Shown here one piece after another: positions 7,175 through 15,943 of a stretch of DNA of 17,407 bases. The number at the start of each line of letters is the position of its first letter. The stretch's first letter is position 1. The notes under the pieces were generated by a model, which was not told where the DNA came from, searched no databases, and worked only from the letters and a program-made list of their open reading frames with translations. The DNA comes from an uncultured Lachnospiraceae bacterium (GTDB lineage Bacteria; Bacillota; Clostridia; Lachnospirales; Lachnospiraceae), in NCBI GenBank assembly GCA_947174725.1, contig CAMWKA010000006.1:1-17407 (forward strand). Direction: 5' to 3'. A program made the translations under genes and the position numbers.

Positions 7175-8929
7175 GTGGATATTAGCATGGGTGAAAACGG
7201 TGTACAAACGGAAAGGACAGGAATACATATTGGAAGAAGAAGTAAGCTTCCCTTTTTCCGGTCGATGCTTGGACAGATTTCCGTAACGATCGTGCTGGTG
7301 GTAATTATTACAGCAGTAGTGAATCTTTTGGTTATTATTCCCAATGTGGAGAGGATCATTAAAGAACAGACACAGAACTATATCTATGATATGACGGAAG
7401 CTTATGGCGAGAAAATGACGGAAACATATGCGATGCTGGGTGAGGCGGCTTTCGAGTATGATATAATGTCGGCAATGTTTGCCGAAGCCGGTTTAGAGGG
7501 CGTAGATTCCAGTTATGTCTATATTGTGGAAGCGGATGGTACGATGCTTTTCCATCCGACAGAGGAGAAGGTCGGTCAGCCGGTGGAGAACGAGGTAGTC
7601 AAGGGTGTGGTTGAACAGCTTTCCAAAGGGAAGATTCCTGCTGCTGAAGTAGTGGAATATCTGTTTAAGGGTGTTACCAAATATGCCGGATATTATGTCA
7701 ATCCAACAGGGGAATTTATTCTGGTATTGACAGCGGATGAGGATGAGATGTTTAAGCCGATCGATGATATGACAATACAGGCGGTCATCGGATCGCTGAT
7801 CGCGCTTGTGATTTGTTCTGCGGTCGGCATTATGATTCCCTGGAAGATTGTGAAGTCGATTGAAAAAACCACAGGAGTTGTCAATCAGATCGCCGATATG
7901 GATTTCCGGGAAACGCCGGAAGAGGCAAAGCTGGTTCTGCGTAAGGATGAATCCGGTGAGATCAGCCGTGCGATCAGAGATCTGCGTGGAAGTCTGGTGG
8001 AGGTTGTCGGTAATCTTCAAAATCAGACACAGCAGTTGTATTATGCTTCCGATGAATTGAGTAAAAACGCGTCTGAGACGGTGGAGACGGTAGGACAGGT
8101 TGAACACGCGGTTCAGGAGATCGCTGCCGGCGCTTCAAGTCAGGCAGACGAGACACAGCAGGCTACAGAGCATGTTATCGTCATGGGCGAGATGGTAGAG
8201 GACACTACCCGGGAAGTCAATACACTCCATGGAACAATGGAAGAAATGGGTAAGGCGGGCGAAACGGCTGCGGATAAGCTTCATCAGTTAGAAGAGATCA
8301 ATGCGAGAGCGAAAGCTTCACTGGATGATATCTATGAGCAGACCAATACCACCAACCATTCAGCATTGAAGATTCAGGAAGTTATCGGAATTATCACAGA
8401 GATTGCGGAGGAGACCAATCTGCTTTCCCTGAATGCTTCCATAGAGGCTGCCCGTGCGGGAGAACAGGGACGTGGATTTGCTGTTGTTGCATCACAGATC
8501 CAGAAGCTGGCGGAGCAGTCCAACGAGTCTGCAAGGAAGATCGAGGAGATCGTTACTTATCTGATTAGTGATTCCAAACAGGCTGTAGAGACGATGGATG
8601 AAGTAAAAGGCATTATGGACGAACAGATCAATTTTGTGACCGAGACAGCGGATATCTTTAGAAATCTGCAGAGTGAGATCGGCGGATCGATCAATAAGAT
8701 CGATCAGATTTCCACCAGAACGGCGCATCTTGATAAAGAAAGAACGGGCGTAGTAGATGTGGTACAGAATCTGACAGCCATCGCTGAGGAAAACGCGGCA
8801 AGTACCGAAGAAACGTCGGCTTCCGTAGTGGCAGTTGGAGATATCATGACACAGGTGTCCAAGAACGCGTTTACCTTAAAGGAGATCGCGGACAATCTGG
8901 ATGCAGCTATGAAGAAGTTTGTCATCTAA
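7175..8929 (+). CDS. methyl-accepting chemotaxis protein
   Basis: This is a membrane receptor that passes ligand signals to the CheA/CheW array. The 584 residues comprise a short cytoplasmic N-terminus, TM1 (about 33-55), an extracellular sensor region (about 56-200) whose [20 protein letters not shown] segment resembles a Cache fold, TM2 (about 203-224), a HAMP linker, and a long coiled-coil signalling domain. The highly conserved hairpin tip runs from [11 protein letters not shown] through GRGFAVVA (about 412-439). There is no C-terminal CheR-binding pentapeptide. The start is GTG 7175, with AGGAG (7163-7167) 7 bases upstream; the in-frame ATG 7187 is less well placed. No other chemotaxis gene is nearby, so it is an orphan receptor. 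The ligand cannot be inferred. Confidence 0.95.
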   Translation: MDISMGENGVQTERTGIHIGRRSKLPFFRSMLGQISVTIVLVVIITAVVNLLVIIPNVERIIKEQTQNYIYDMTEAYGEKMTETYAMLGEAAFEYDIMSAMFAEAGLEGVDSSYVYIVEADGTMLFHPTEEKVGQPVENEVVKGVVEQLSKGKIPAAEVVEYLFKGVTKYAGYYVNPTGEFILVLTADEDEMFKPIDDMTIQAVIGSLIALVICSAVGIMIPWKIVKSIEKTTGVVNQIADMDFRETPEEAKLVLRKDESGEISRAIRDLRGSLVEVVGNLQNQTQQLYYASDELSKNASETVETVGQVEHAVQEIAAGASSQADETQQATEHVIVMGEMVEDTTREVNTLHGTMEEMGKAGETAADKLHQLEEINARAKASLDDIYEQTNTTNHSALKIQEVIGIITEIAEETNLLSLNASIEAARAGEQGRGFAVVASQIQKLAEQSNESARKIEEIVTYLISDSKQAVETMDEVKGIMDEQINFVTETADIFRNLQSEIGGSINKIDQISTRTAHLDKERTGVVDVVQNLTAIAEENAASTEETSASVVAVGDIMTQVSKNAFTLKEIADNLDAAMKKFVI

Positions 8930-8954
8930 GCTTGTGATTGAAAGGTATTAAGAT

Positions 8955-9227
8955 ATGAAAAAAACGATCATTACCGTAGTAGGCAAGGATACGGTTGGCA
9001 TTATTGCCAAGGTGTGTACTTACCTTGCAAATAACAGGGTGAATATCTTAGATATTTCACAGACCATCGTACAGGACTATTTCAATATGATGATGATTGC
9101 GGATATTATGGATTCCGCCAAGCCGTTTGATGTAATCTCGGATGAGCTTGCCCAGATTGGGGAAGAGATCGGCGTCATAGTGAGATGTCAGAGGGAAGAA
9201 ATTTTTGATTCCATGCATCGAATTTAA
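8955..9227 (+). CDS. ACT-domain protein (UPF0237 family)
   Basis: The 90-residue protein is essentially one ACT domain: the first strand KTIITVVGKDTVGIIAKVCTYL is followed by NRVNILDISQTIVQDYFNMMMI, the usual beta-alpha-beta pattern with the ligand-binding glycine at the first turn. ACT domains bind amino acids or other small ligands and regulate partner enzymes. The family is typically found next to the DUF711/UPF0210 gene, as here (92 bases to its preferred start), which suggests the two work together. AAAGG (8940-8944) lies 10 bases before ATG. It starts only 25 bases after the chemotaxis receptor stop and no promoter is visible in the gap, so it may be read from 7090-7118. The effector is unknown. 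Confidence 0.92.
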   Translation: MKKTIITVVGKDTVGIIAKVCTYLANNRVNILDISQTIVQDYFNMMMIADIMDSAKPFDVISDELAQIGEEIGVIVRCQREEIFDSMHRI

Positions 9228-9261
9228 TTTCGTATTAACATTAAAAATGATGGAAGAGAGC

Positions 9262-9297
9262 AGTCTTAGTCAAAATAGAATTATTTTGGCTAAGACT
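9262..9297 (+). other. long hairpin between the ACT and DUF711 genes
   Basis: AGTCTTAGTCAAAATA (9262-9277) pairs with TATTTTGGCTAAGACT (9282-9297) in a 16-bp stem with one T-G wobble and the tetraloop GAAT. The stem ends 12 bases before the ribosome binding site of the DUF711 gene. No U-run follows (TCGCTTTGG), so it is a poor intrinsic terminator. It could be an mRNA stability or processing element, or a partial attenuator that sets the ratio of the two products. Confidence 0.8.
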
Positions 9298-9319
9298 TCG
9301 CTTTGGAATGGAGACTAAA

Positions 9320-10684
9320 ATGATCAATATTTATGAAGTTGCCGAGACAAACCAGATGATTGAGAAGGAAAATCTTGATGTGCGGACGATCACATTGGGA
9401 ATCAGCCTTCTGGACTGCATTGATGCAGATCTTACAAAATTAAAAGATAACATTTACCAGAAGATCACCAATACGGCGAAAGATCTTGTGAAGACAGGGA
9501 AAGAGATTGAGAAAAAATACGCGATCCCCATTGTAAATAAGAGGATCTCAGTAACACCGATCGCGCTTGTGGCAGGCGCCGCCTGTAAGACGGAAGAGGA
9601 ATTTGCATCCATAGCCGAGCTGCTGGATCTGGCGGCAAAGGAAGTGGGGGTCAACTTTATCGGCGGATATTCGGCACTGGTGTCAAAAGGGATGACAAAG
9701 GCGGATGAACTTATGATCCGTTCGATCCCGCTGGCATTGTCTAAGACAGACAGAGTGTGTAGTTCGGTAAATCTGGGTTCCACCAGAACAGGCATCAATA
9801 TGGATGCCGTCAGACTGATGGGGGAGATCATTAAAAAGACAGCCGAATGTACTAAGGAGAAGGATTCTTTAGGATGCGCGAAACTGGTGGTATTCTGCAA
9901 TGCTCCGGATGATAATCCGTTCATGGCCGGCGCGTTTCATGGAGTGACGGAAGCGGATGCGGTCATCAACGTCGGGGTCAGCGGTCCCGGCGTGGTAAAG
10001 ACTGCTTTGGAAAAAGTGCGGGGCGAGAGTTTTGAAGTCCTGTGTGAGACGATCAAGAAGACGGCGTTTAAAGTGACCAGAGTAGGACAGCTGGTTGCGA
10101 AGGAGGCGTCTGAAAAGCTTGGGATTCCGTTTGGAATTGTCGATCTCTCATTGGCTCCGACACCTGCAGTGGGAGACAGTGTTGCAGATATTCTATGTGA
10201 GATCGGTTTGGAATATGCGGGAGCGCCGGGGACGACAGCAGCTTTGGCGTTGTTAAATGATCAGGTCAAAAAAGGCGGTGTGATGGCATCGTCTTATGTA
10301 GGAGGGTTAAGCGGCGCGTTTATCCCGGTCAGTGAAGATCAGGGGATGATCGACGCGGTAAAAGCAGGGGCTTTGACTCTGGAAAAATTGGAAGCCATGA
10401 CATGCGTCTGCTCCGTGGGACTGGATATGATTGCCATACCGGGGGATACCAAAGCATCAACCATTTCAGGTATCATTGCGGATGAGATGGCGATCGGTAT
10501 GGTAAATCAAAAGACCACGGCGGTACGACTGATCCCGGTGATCGGAAAAGGCGTGGGAGAGACAGTGGAATTTGGCGGCCTGCTTGGATATGCTCCGATT
10601 ATGCCGGTCAACCCACATTCCTGCGATGCGTTTATCCAAAGGAAAGGACGTATTCCTGCCCCGATCCATAGTTTTAAAAATTAA
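9320..10684 (+). CDS. DUF711/UPF0210 (PFL-like) family protein
   Basis: The 454-residue product starts [35 protein letters not shown], the conserved opening of the UPF0210 family. ATG 9320 is chosen over in-frame ATG 9308 because GGAG (9310-9313) lies 6 bases before it. Later conserved parts include [60 protein letters not shown] and [16 protein letters not shown]. The family is often labelled PFL-like from distant fold similarity to pyruvate formate-lyase, but I see no C-terminal glycyl-radical motif, so that activity is not expected. The biochemical role is unknown. The adjacent ACT protein may be its regulatory subunit. Its 3' end overlaps the convergent tmcAL gene by 11 bases. Confidence 0.93.
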   Translation: MINIYEVAETNQMIEKENLDVRTITLGISLLDCIDADLTKLKDNIYQKITNTAKDLVKTGKEIEKKYAIPIVNKRISVTPIALVAGAACKTEEEFASIAELLDLAAKEVGVNFIGGYSALVSKGMTKADELMIRSIPLALSKTDRVCSSVNLGSTRTGINMDAVRLMGEIIKKTAECTKEKDSLGCAKLVVFCNAPDDNPFMAGAFHGVTEADAVINVGVSGPGVVKTALEKVRGESFEVLCETIKKTAFKVTRVGQLVAKEASEKLGIPFGIVDLSLAPTPAVGDSVADILCEIGLEYAGAPGTTAALALLNDQVKKGGVMASSYVGGLSGAFIPVSEDQGMIDAVKAGALTLEKLEAMTCVCSVGLDMIAIPGDTKASTISGIIADEMAIGMVNQKTTAVRLIPVIGKGVGETVEFGGLLGYAPIMPVNPHSCDAFIQRKGRIPAPIHSFKN

Positions 10685-11939
10685 AAGATGATGAGCGCGA
10701 AGCGATTATGACGGGCTGACGGTATTCTCCGGGAAATTCGGCGGTCTCTTTATTGATAAGGGAAAGCTGTTGGTACAGATTGGAGGCAGCAATATCTTTC
10801 TCCAATAAAGAAAGCTGATCTTTCTGCAATATATTTTTGGCGTCGGCAAGTTTGGTAATGATAGGGCATTTAGAAGAGGTCTTGATCATATTCATTAATG
10901 GAGATGCTTCTTTGCAGAACCCTAGCAGACGCAGATAAGCGCAATATTCATATTTTATTAAAAGATCTACATCACTTTTTTTGATAGAAAGAAGGATATG
11001 GAGCAATGCGCGGTTGATATGCGTCATGGCAATGTCCTTTGTTTTTAAACTGTTTCTGAATTCCAAAAGATCGGCAGGTCTTTTTTGAAAAAGGGCGTTT
11101 TGGATTTTGTCTGCCAGATCGCCATAAATATCAAAGTAATCGGTCAGATCTTCTGAGGGATGCATTATAAAATGGTAGAATAACAGATCGGAAATGGAAC
11201 GAAATTCCAGATAGCGGTGGCTGGTATAATACTCTCTGATGATTGGCAGGGTACAATCCGGCACAAGGCCGGATAACCTATGCAGCAGATCTGCCTTAGT
11301 TTCTCCCTGCGATGATTGGGAATGGACAGCAGCGTCGTATGGAAAGGATACATCGGAAAGGGAGTGGAGTAACGGTCTCAGTGCCGTTGCGCTGCAAAAA
11401 GTACCCTCCTGTGGCTCCGTATCATGATAACCTGCTCCCTGCCGTTGGACCGTAATTGGTTTTATTGGGGAATGAAAATAGTTCAGCGCCCGAAGATACT
11501 CGATCCCAAGGATATTGTTGGGGAGCTCTGTGCCAAGGGATCCGTTGGAGGAAAACTGTCGTATGTTGGAATGATTTGAACGAAAATTATTTCCAGCCAG
11601 TTTCCGTAATTCATCCAGATCGCCGGATTCGCTGCCGAAGCACAGATAATCAACAACGCCGAGAGCATCCAATGCCGCGACAGCGCCTCTTGCAAAATAT
11701 TCGGCACTTCCTGTTGCGACGGTGACCGGAAGTTCAAAGACGGCGTCAGCACCGGCTGAGATAGCGGCTTTGACCCGGCAGTATTTATCCATGCATGCCG
11801 GTTCACCCCGCTGCACATAATCTCCGCTCATGACGATGATAAGATAGTCGGCATGCGTAAGAAGCCTCGCCTGTTCTAACAGATAGGCGTGGCCATTGTG
11901 AAACGGATTAAATTCCGCTATGACGCCGCATACGATCAT
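10674..11939 (-). CDS. tmcAL: tRNA(Met) cytidine acetate ligase
   Basis: TmcAL uses acetate and ATP, through an acetyl-adenylate, to make N4-acetylcytidine at the wobble base of elongator tRNA-Met. The 421-residue product starts [17 protein letters not shown], holding the HxGH-like nucleotidyltransferase motif (14-17), then [10 protein letters not shown] (39-48) and FGSESGD, all typical of the YlbM family (about 415 residues in Bacillus). ATG 11939 is chosen because GAGGA lies about 8 bases upstream; the open frame reaches back to 11981 but the family begins at MIV. It has its own promoter at 11972-12000 and runs opposite to its neighbours. Its last 11 bases overlap the convergent DUF711 gene. 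No clear terminator is seen. Confidence 0.93.
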   Translation of the reverse strand: MIVCGVIAEFNPFHNGHAYLLEQARLLTHADYLIIVMSGDYVQRGEPACMDKYCRVKAAISAGADAVFELPVTVATGSAEYFARGAVAALDALGVVDYLCFGSESGDLDELRKLAGNNFRSNHSNIRQFSSNGSLGTELPNNILGIEYLRALNYFHSPIKPITVQRQGAGYHDTEPQEGTFCSATALRPLLHSLSDVSFPYDAAVHSQSSQGETKADLLHRLSGLVPDCTLPIIREYYTSHRYLEFRSISDLLFYHFIMHPSEDLTDYFDIYGDLADKIQNALFQKRPADLLEFRNSLKTKDIAMTHINRALLHILLSIKKSDVDLLIKYEYCAYLRLLGFCKEASPLMNMIKTSSKCPIITKLADAKNILQKDQLSLLEKDIAASNLYQQLSLINKETAEFPGEYRQPVIIASRSSSFNF

Positions 11940-11971
11940 CTGGTTTTCCTCGCTTATTGATAATATCATTA

Positions 11972-12000
11972 AATGTAACATAGGCAGAAAAAAAGTACAA
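11972..12000 (-). promoter_or_regulatory. promoter of tmcAL
   Basis: On the minus strand TTGTAC (12000-11995), a 17-base spacer and TACATT (11977-11972) with a preceding TGT (extended -10) form a plausible promoter. Transcription would start near 11965, about 26 bases before the tmcAL start. Its -35 is 6 bases from that of the divergent pta promoter. Confidence 0.5.
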
Positions 12001-12006
12001 GTATTA

Positions 12007-12035
12007 TTGAATGGAAGAAGATTATGCTATATAAT
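12007..12035 (+). promoter_or_regulatory. promoter of pta
   Basis: TTGAAT (12007-12012), exactly 17 bases, and a perfect TATAAT (12030-12035) make a strong sigma-A promoter. The leader to pta is about 100 bases. A small dyad, GCTAT-ATA-ATAGC (12026-12038), overlaps the -10 and could be a regulator site. Confidence 0.75.
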
Positions 12036-12140
12036 AGCAGTAACATATGCTTTAAATATAGAATATCTGTCTGCGGAATTCCGCCAAGATGTTGGAAAGA
12101 TGCAGATGTTTATGGATTGGGGTAGGAAAGGAGAGAGGGT

Positions 12141-13148
12141 ATGTCATATATTGATATCATCAAAGATAAGGCGAGGGCGGATAAGAAAACCATTGTTCTG
12201 CCGGAAACGACGGATAAGAGGACGCTGATCGCGGCAGCGCATGTGATTGAGGAGAATATTGCCAATATCATTATGGTGGGTAAAGAAGAAAAGATTTTAG
12301 ACGGCGCCGGATGGCTGGAGATCGACCTGAGTAAGGTGAAAGTGATCGATCCGGAGAAGACGGAGCGGTTGGACGATTACATAGAGCTTTTGTATGAAAC
12401 CAGAAAAGAAAAAGGAATGACACCGGAAAAGGCGAGAGAGATCCTGCTATCGGATTATCTGACATTTGGAGTTGTCATGGTAAAGGCGGGAGATGCGGAT
12501 GGCATGGTAGCCGGTTGCTGTCATGCGACAGCAGATGTTCTGAGACCTTCCCTGCAGATCCTCAGGACGGCGCCCGGTACAAAGCTGGTATCCGGATTTT
12601 TCATTATTGATGTTCCGAATTGTCAGTATGGTGAAAATGGAACATTCCTGTTTTCAGACTGTGGATTGAATCAGGATCCGACGGCAGAGGAGCTGGCAGC
12701 GATTGCTGATTCATCGGCAAAGAGTTTTCATAATCTTGTGGGAGCCAACCCTGTGATTGCGTTATTATCACATTCTACGAAAGGAAGTGCGAAACACCCT
12801 CTGGTAGATAAAGTGATCGAGGCAACAAGAATCGCGCATGAGCAGTATCCGGAATTGGTGCTGGATGGTGAATTGCAGACAGACGCGGCGATCGTGCCGA
12901 AGGTTGCCAAGACAAAAGCGCCGGACAGCGATATTGCCGGCAAGGCCAATGTTCTGGTGTTCCCTAATCTATATTGCGGCAATATTGCATACAAATTGGT
13001 AGAACGTCTGGCCAATGCAGACGCTTACGGTCCGATGCTGCAGGGAATTGCAAGACCGGTCAATGATCTTTCCCGAGGCTGCAGCTGGGAAGACATTGTG
13101 GGTGTTGTGGCGCTGACGGCGGTACAGGCGCAGCATATAGAATCTTGA
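12141..13148 (+). CDS. pta: phosphate acetyltransferase
   Basis: Pta interconverts acetyl-CoA and acetyl phosphate in the cytoplasm. With acetate kinase it gives ATP and acetate in fermenting bacteria. The 335-residue product is the short form containing only the PTA_PTB catalytic domain. Typical motifs are TIVLPETTDKRTL, DADGMVAGCCHATADVLRPSLQ, LLSHSTKGSAKHP, ELQTDAAIVPKVA and the C-terminal GPMLQGIARPVNDLSRGC with AVQAQ near the end. GGAGAG (12130-12135) stands 5 bases before ATG 12141. ackA, its usual downstream partner, is not in this window; a secreted peptidase gene with its own likely promoter follows instead. No terminator is obvious after the stop. Confidence 0.95.
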   Translation: MSYIDIIKDKARADKKTIVLPETTDKRTLIAAAHVIEENIANIIMVGKEEKILDGAGWLEIDLSKVKVIDPEKTERLDDYIELLYETRKEKGMTPEKAREILLSDYLTFGVVMVKAGDADGMVAGCCHATADVLRPSLQILRTAPGTKLVSGFFIIDVPNCQYGENGTFLFSDCGLNQDPTAEELAAIADSSAKSFHNLVGANPVIALLSHSTKGSAKHPLVDKVIEATRIAHEQYPELVLDGELQTDAAIVPKVAKTKAPDSDIAGKANVLVFPNLYCGNIAYKLVERLANADAYGPMLQGIARPVNDLSRGCSWEDIVGVVALTAVQAQHIES

Positions 13149-13156
13149 TATATAGT

Positions 13157-13191
13157 TTGATTAGTGCTTTTAGTATGGGATATATTATAAT
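13157..13191 (+). promoter_or_regulatory. candidate promoter of the M3 peptidase gene
   Basis: TTGATT (13157-13162) and TATATT (13181-13186) are 18 bases apart; an overlapping TATAAT lies at 13186-13191. Transcription would begin near 13195-13198. That rules out the upstream in-frame ATG 13199 as the start and fits the ATG at 13247. Confidence 0.45.
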
Positions 13192-13246
13192 ATGAAACAT
13201 GCTTGTATGGGATTGTCCATCAGCAGGAAAGGAACGGAAAAAGGTT

Positions 13247-15622
13247 ATGAATTTGAAAAACAAAGGAAGCTATTACGGAATCCTCGGCATACTTGTATTA
13301 TCAGGCGCGCTGTTGTTGTATTCTGTAGGCGTCCGTGCGGCCAATGGTGGAAAACTGACCGATGAGGTAGATCATACGGAAGATTCGTTTGAAGATCTGG
13401 CTTTTTTTGATGATGTGACGGAGGAAGAATTTGATGACCTTACGGCCAGGATCGAAGCGGCGATTGCGGATATAGATAATGCGGATCAGGTGGACGCGCT
13501 GATTGACGAGATGGAGGATATGGCGCGCAGAACGATGGCCAATGATGTCATTGCCAATATTTATGCTACGCTGGATGCGGAGAATCAGGAGTATGATGAT
13601 CTGGTAACGTATTATGAAGAACTTGCAATAGATCTCAATGATAAGATCCAGCAGAACTATAGACTGATTGCGGAGTCAGAATGTGCTGAGACGCTCCATG
13701 AAAGAGTGGAGGATGAAGAAGAATGGCAGGAGATTCTGGAATATGAGCCTATGACGGATGAGCAGAAGGATCTGGAGAATCGTGAGACAGAACTTTCTCT
13801 GAAATATGATGAGCTTTATATTGCCGAATACACAGTCAATATCAATGGTGTTGATTATGATATGGATACTATTACTGAGGCTTATCAAAACGGAACTATA
13901 ACGGTCAATGAATATTTTGGCGGATATGCGGATCTCTTGGAACAGCGGAATCAGGCGTTGGGCGATCTGTTTTTGGAACTTGTTGACGTACGTACACAGC
14001 TTGCCCAGAGTTATGGCTATGATAATTATGCGGACTATGCCTATGAAGAGATTTACGACCGGGATTATACGCCGGAAGATCTGGAAGAGTACAGACGGCA
14101 GGTCATTGAATATATGGTGCCGCTGGAGCATGATTTATATGATATGTTGATGGGAGATCCATCTTTTGACGCTATGTGGGATGCTGAGATGTCAGAGCAG
14201 GAGTGCCTTGATAATCTTGAACGGTTTCTTCCTGAGATTTCAGATGATATGATGATTTCCTACAGGTATATGGTGGATCACGGTATGTGCGATCTTTCAG
14301 TTGATGAGCAGAAGGCGCCGGGCGGATATACAACGCAGATCTATGTGTATAACGCGCCGTTTATGTTCAATTGCGCAGACGGAACGATCAGCGATATGGG
14401 AACGCTGGTCCATGAGTTTGGACATTATAATCAGATGTACTTTGCGTCAGAAGATGAATGGAAGTATTCTTATAATAATCTTGATGTTGCGGAAATCCAT
14501 TCCCAGGGACTGGAATTACTTTTCCTGGATTACAGCGAAGATATTTATGGAGAGAACGCTTATGCCGTCGATCTGTATACACTGATGAATATGGCGTATT
14601 CCTGCGTGGAAGGTGTGAAAGAAGATGCTTTCCAGTACGAGGTATACAGTAATCCGGAGGGATTGACGATTGAAAAGCTGAATGAAATTTATTATAACTG
14701 TTGTGAGGAATATGGTGCGCTGGATTTTCAAAATAGTTATTATCTGGGAATGTATGGATTTATGGATTCTGATGAAATTACGGAATGGGTAGAGATTCCA
14801 CATACGTTCCAGTCGCCTTTGTATTATGTCAGCTATTCGGTTTCCATGGCTGCGGTGGAGGAACTGTGGGATGTGATATTAGATGACAGGGAAGAAGGCA
14901 TCAATGTATATCTTGATTTGGTAGAGAAAGGGTTGGTGGATTCTTATACAGATGTTTTAGCAGATACAGGACTGAATAATCCTATCGAAAATCCAAGATT
15001 TGAAGTTTATGCCAATAATGTCCGGTATTATCTGGGACTACAGGAGAGCAGGGATCCGGCTGAGGAGGCAGATAGCGGAGAGGTCGTACAGGAAACGGAG
15101 GAAGATGACAAGCCGGATCCGGCAGTGGATGATAGGGAAGAAGATGACCGTGATTCCGGAAGAGACCGCGATGATGATGACGACAGGGATCGCGATAAGA
15201 AAGAAGACAACAACACTGCTTTGATCATTGTACTGGCAGTCGGCGGGGTAATGCTGCTGTTAATCATTGTGGTGATCATTGTGCTGGTATCTTCTGATAA
15301 AAAGGCAAAGAAACAGGCTGCGATGCAGAACACACCGCAGACACCGGGGATTCCACCGGTTCAGAATACGACGCCTCAGACGGGTGGTATTCCGCCGGTA
15401 CCGCCAATACCTCCTGTGCCGCCGGTACCGTCTGCACCAGAGGTTTTATCAGAACAGACTCCGACGGGACCGCAGGATGCTCCGGCTGAGCAGACTCCGG
15501 CAGAACCGCAGGATACTCCGGCTGAGCAGATTCCGGCAGAACCGCAGGATACTTCAACCGGACAGATGCCGGAGCAGGCAGGAAGCGGAGAGGATCATGC
15601 GGCACAGAACAAAGAACAGTAA
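13247..15622 (+). CDS. secreted, membrane-anchored M3-family metallopeptidase
   Basis: The 791-residue product begins MNLKNKGSYYGILG, and a hydrophobic run with VRA-A near residue 31 forms a signal peptide. After an acidic start comes an oligoendopeptidase-like M3 domain with zinc motif HEFGH (389-393) and the downstream zinc ligand in AEIHSQGLE (Glu416). From about 600 the protein becomes a very acidic linker rich in Asp, Glu and Arg (to about 655). A transmembrane helix follows (658-683), then KKAKK and a proline-rich tail with three 12-residue repeats. The predicted topology is enzyme outside and tail inside. M3 oligopeptidases (F, thimet types) are normally cytosolic and near 550-680 residues, so signal, anchor and tail are unusual. 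ATG 13247 has GGAACGG (13231-13237) 9 bases upstream. Substrates are probably short extracellular peptides. Neighbours give no further clue. Confidence 0.88.
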   Translation: MNLKNKGSYYGILGILVLSGALLLYSVGVRAANGGKLTDEVDHTEDSFEDLAFFDDVTEEEFDDLTARIEAAIADIDNADQVDALIDEMEDMARRTMANDVIANIYATLDAENQEYDDLVTYYEELAIDLNDKIQQNYRLIAESECAETLHERVEDEEEWQEILEYEPMTDEQKDLENRETELSLKYDELYIAEYTVNINGVDYDMDTITEAYQNGTITVNEYFGGYADLLEQRNQALGDLFLELVDVRTQLAQSYGYDNYADYAYEEIYDRDYTPEDLEEYRRQVIEYMVPLEHDLYDMLMGDPSFDAMWDAEMSEQECLDNLERFLPEISDDMMISYRYMVDHGMCDLSVDEQKAPGGYTTQIYVYNAPFMFNCADGTISDMGTLVHEFGHYNQMYFASEDEWKYSYNNLDVAEIHSQGLELLFLDYSEDIYGENAYAVDLYTLMNMAYSCVEGVKEDAFQYEVYSNPEGLTIEKLNEIYYNCCEEYGALDFQNSYYLGMYGFMDSDEITEWVEIPHTFQSPLYYVSYSVSMAAVEELWDVILDDREEGINVYLDLVEKGLVDSYTDVLADTGLNNPIENPRFEVYANNVRYYLGLQESRDPAEEADSGEVVQETEEDDKPDPAVDDREEDDRDSGRDRDDDDDRDRDKKEDNNTALIIVLAVGGVMLLLIIVVIIVLVSSDKKAKKQAAMQNTPQTPGIPPVQNTTPQTGGIPPVPPIPPVPPVPSAPEVLSEQTPTGPQDAPAEQTPAEPQDTPAEQIPAEPQDTSTGQMPEQAGSGEDHAAQNKEQ
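15452..15559 (+). repeat. three 36-bp tandem repeats in the peptidase tail
   Basis: Units at 15452-15487, 15488-15523 and 15524-15559 code EQTPTGPQDAPA, EQTPAEPQDTPA and EQIPAEPQDTST. A partial fourth unit (GQMPEQ) follows. They are in frame in the cytoplasmic tail of the M3 peptidase. Confidence 0.9.
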
Positions 15623-15638
15623 ATATTCTAAAATTTTG

Positions 15639-15667
15639 TTGACAAATGATATGGACATGGTTATAAT
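15639..15667 (+). promoter_or_regulatory. perfect-consensus sigma-A promoter of rpmF
   Basis: TTGACA (15639-15644), a 17-base spacer and TATAAT (15662-15667) match the vegetative consensus at every position. Transcription would start near 15674, about 54 bases before the rpmF start. It begins 16 bases after the peptidase stop codon. Confidence 0.92.
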
Positions 15668-15712
15668 ATCATAAGTGTGGTTTAGAAACAGATTGTAAGA
15701 AAAAGATACGGC

Positions 15713-15718
15713 AGGAGG
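15713..15718 (+). promoter_or_regulatory. perfect Shine-Dalgarno of rpmF
   Basis: AGGAGG, continued as AGGAGGTG to 15720, is complementary to the 16S rRNA 3' end. It is 9 bases before ATG 15728. This spacing selects 15728 over the out-of-frame ATG at 15723. Confidence 0.85.
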
Positions 15719-15727
15719 TGTAATGAG

Positions 15728-15907
15728 ATGTCAATTTGTCCTAAGAATAAATCTTCCAAGGGAAGAAGAGATAAAAGAAGAGCAAACTGGAAGATGAGCT
15801 CTCCTACATTAGTAAAATGCAGCAAGTGCGGCGCTTTGATGGTTCCCCACAGGGTATGCAAAGCATGCGGCGCGTATAATAAGAAAGAAATCATTTCTGT
15901 TGATTAA
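15728..15907 (+). CDS. rpmF: 50S ribosomal protein L32
   Basis: The 59-residue basic protein reads MSICPKNKSSKGRRDKRRANWKM at its N-terminus in L32 style, then a zinc-ribbon with two CxxC pairs: CSKC and CKAC. It ends GAYNKKEIISVD. All four cysteines are present, so this is the zinc-binding form of L32, a component of the large ribosomal subunit. It has a perfect-consensus promoter, a perfect Shine-Dalgarno site and its own terminator, as expected for high expression. In many genomes yceD (DUF177) precedes rpmF and plsX follows; plsX follows here but no yceD is present. Confidence 0.96.
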   Translation: MSICPKNKSSKGRRDKRRANWKMSSPTLVKCSKCGALMVPHRVCKACGAYNKKEIISVD

Positions 15908-15943
15908 TGGATTTTTAAGATCCGTGTTATTTTGGAATGATAT

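Noticed and set aside
9320..10684. Glycyl-radical enzyme function for the DUF711 protein
   Set aside because: No C-terminal RVxG(Y/W)-type radical motif is present; the PFL label reflects only distant fold similarity.
13199..13246. Upstream in-frame ATG for the M3 peptidase
   Set aside because: It falls at or next to the predicted transcription start, and the signal peptide begins properly at ATG 13247.
15028..15605. Minus-strand Ser- and Pro-rich frames opposite the peptidase linker and tail
   Set aside because: They are low-complexity mirrors of the Asp- and Pro-rich coding sequence on the plus strand.
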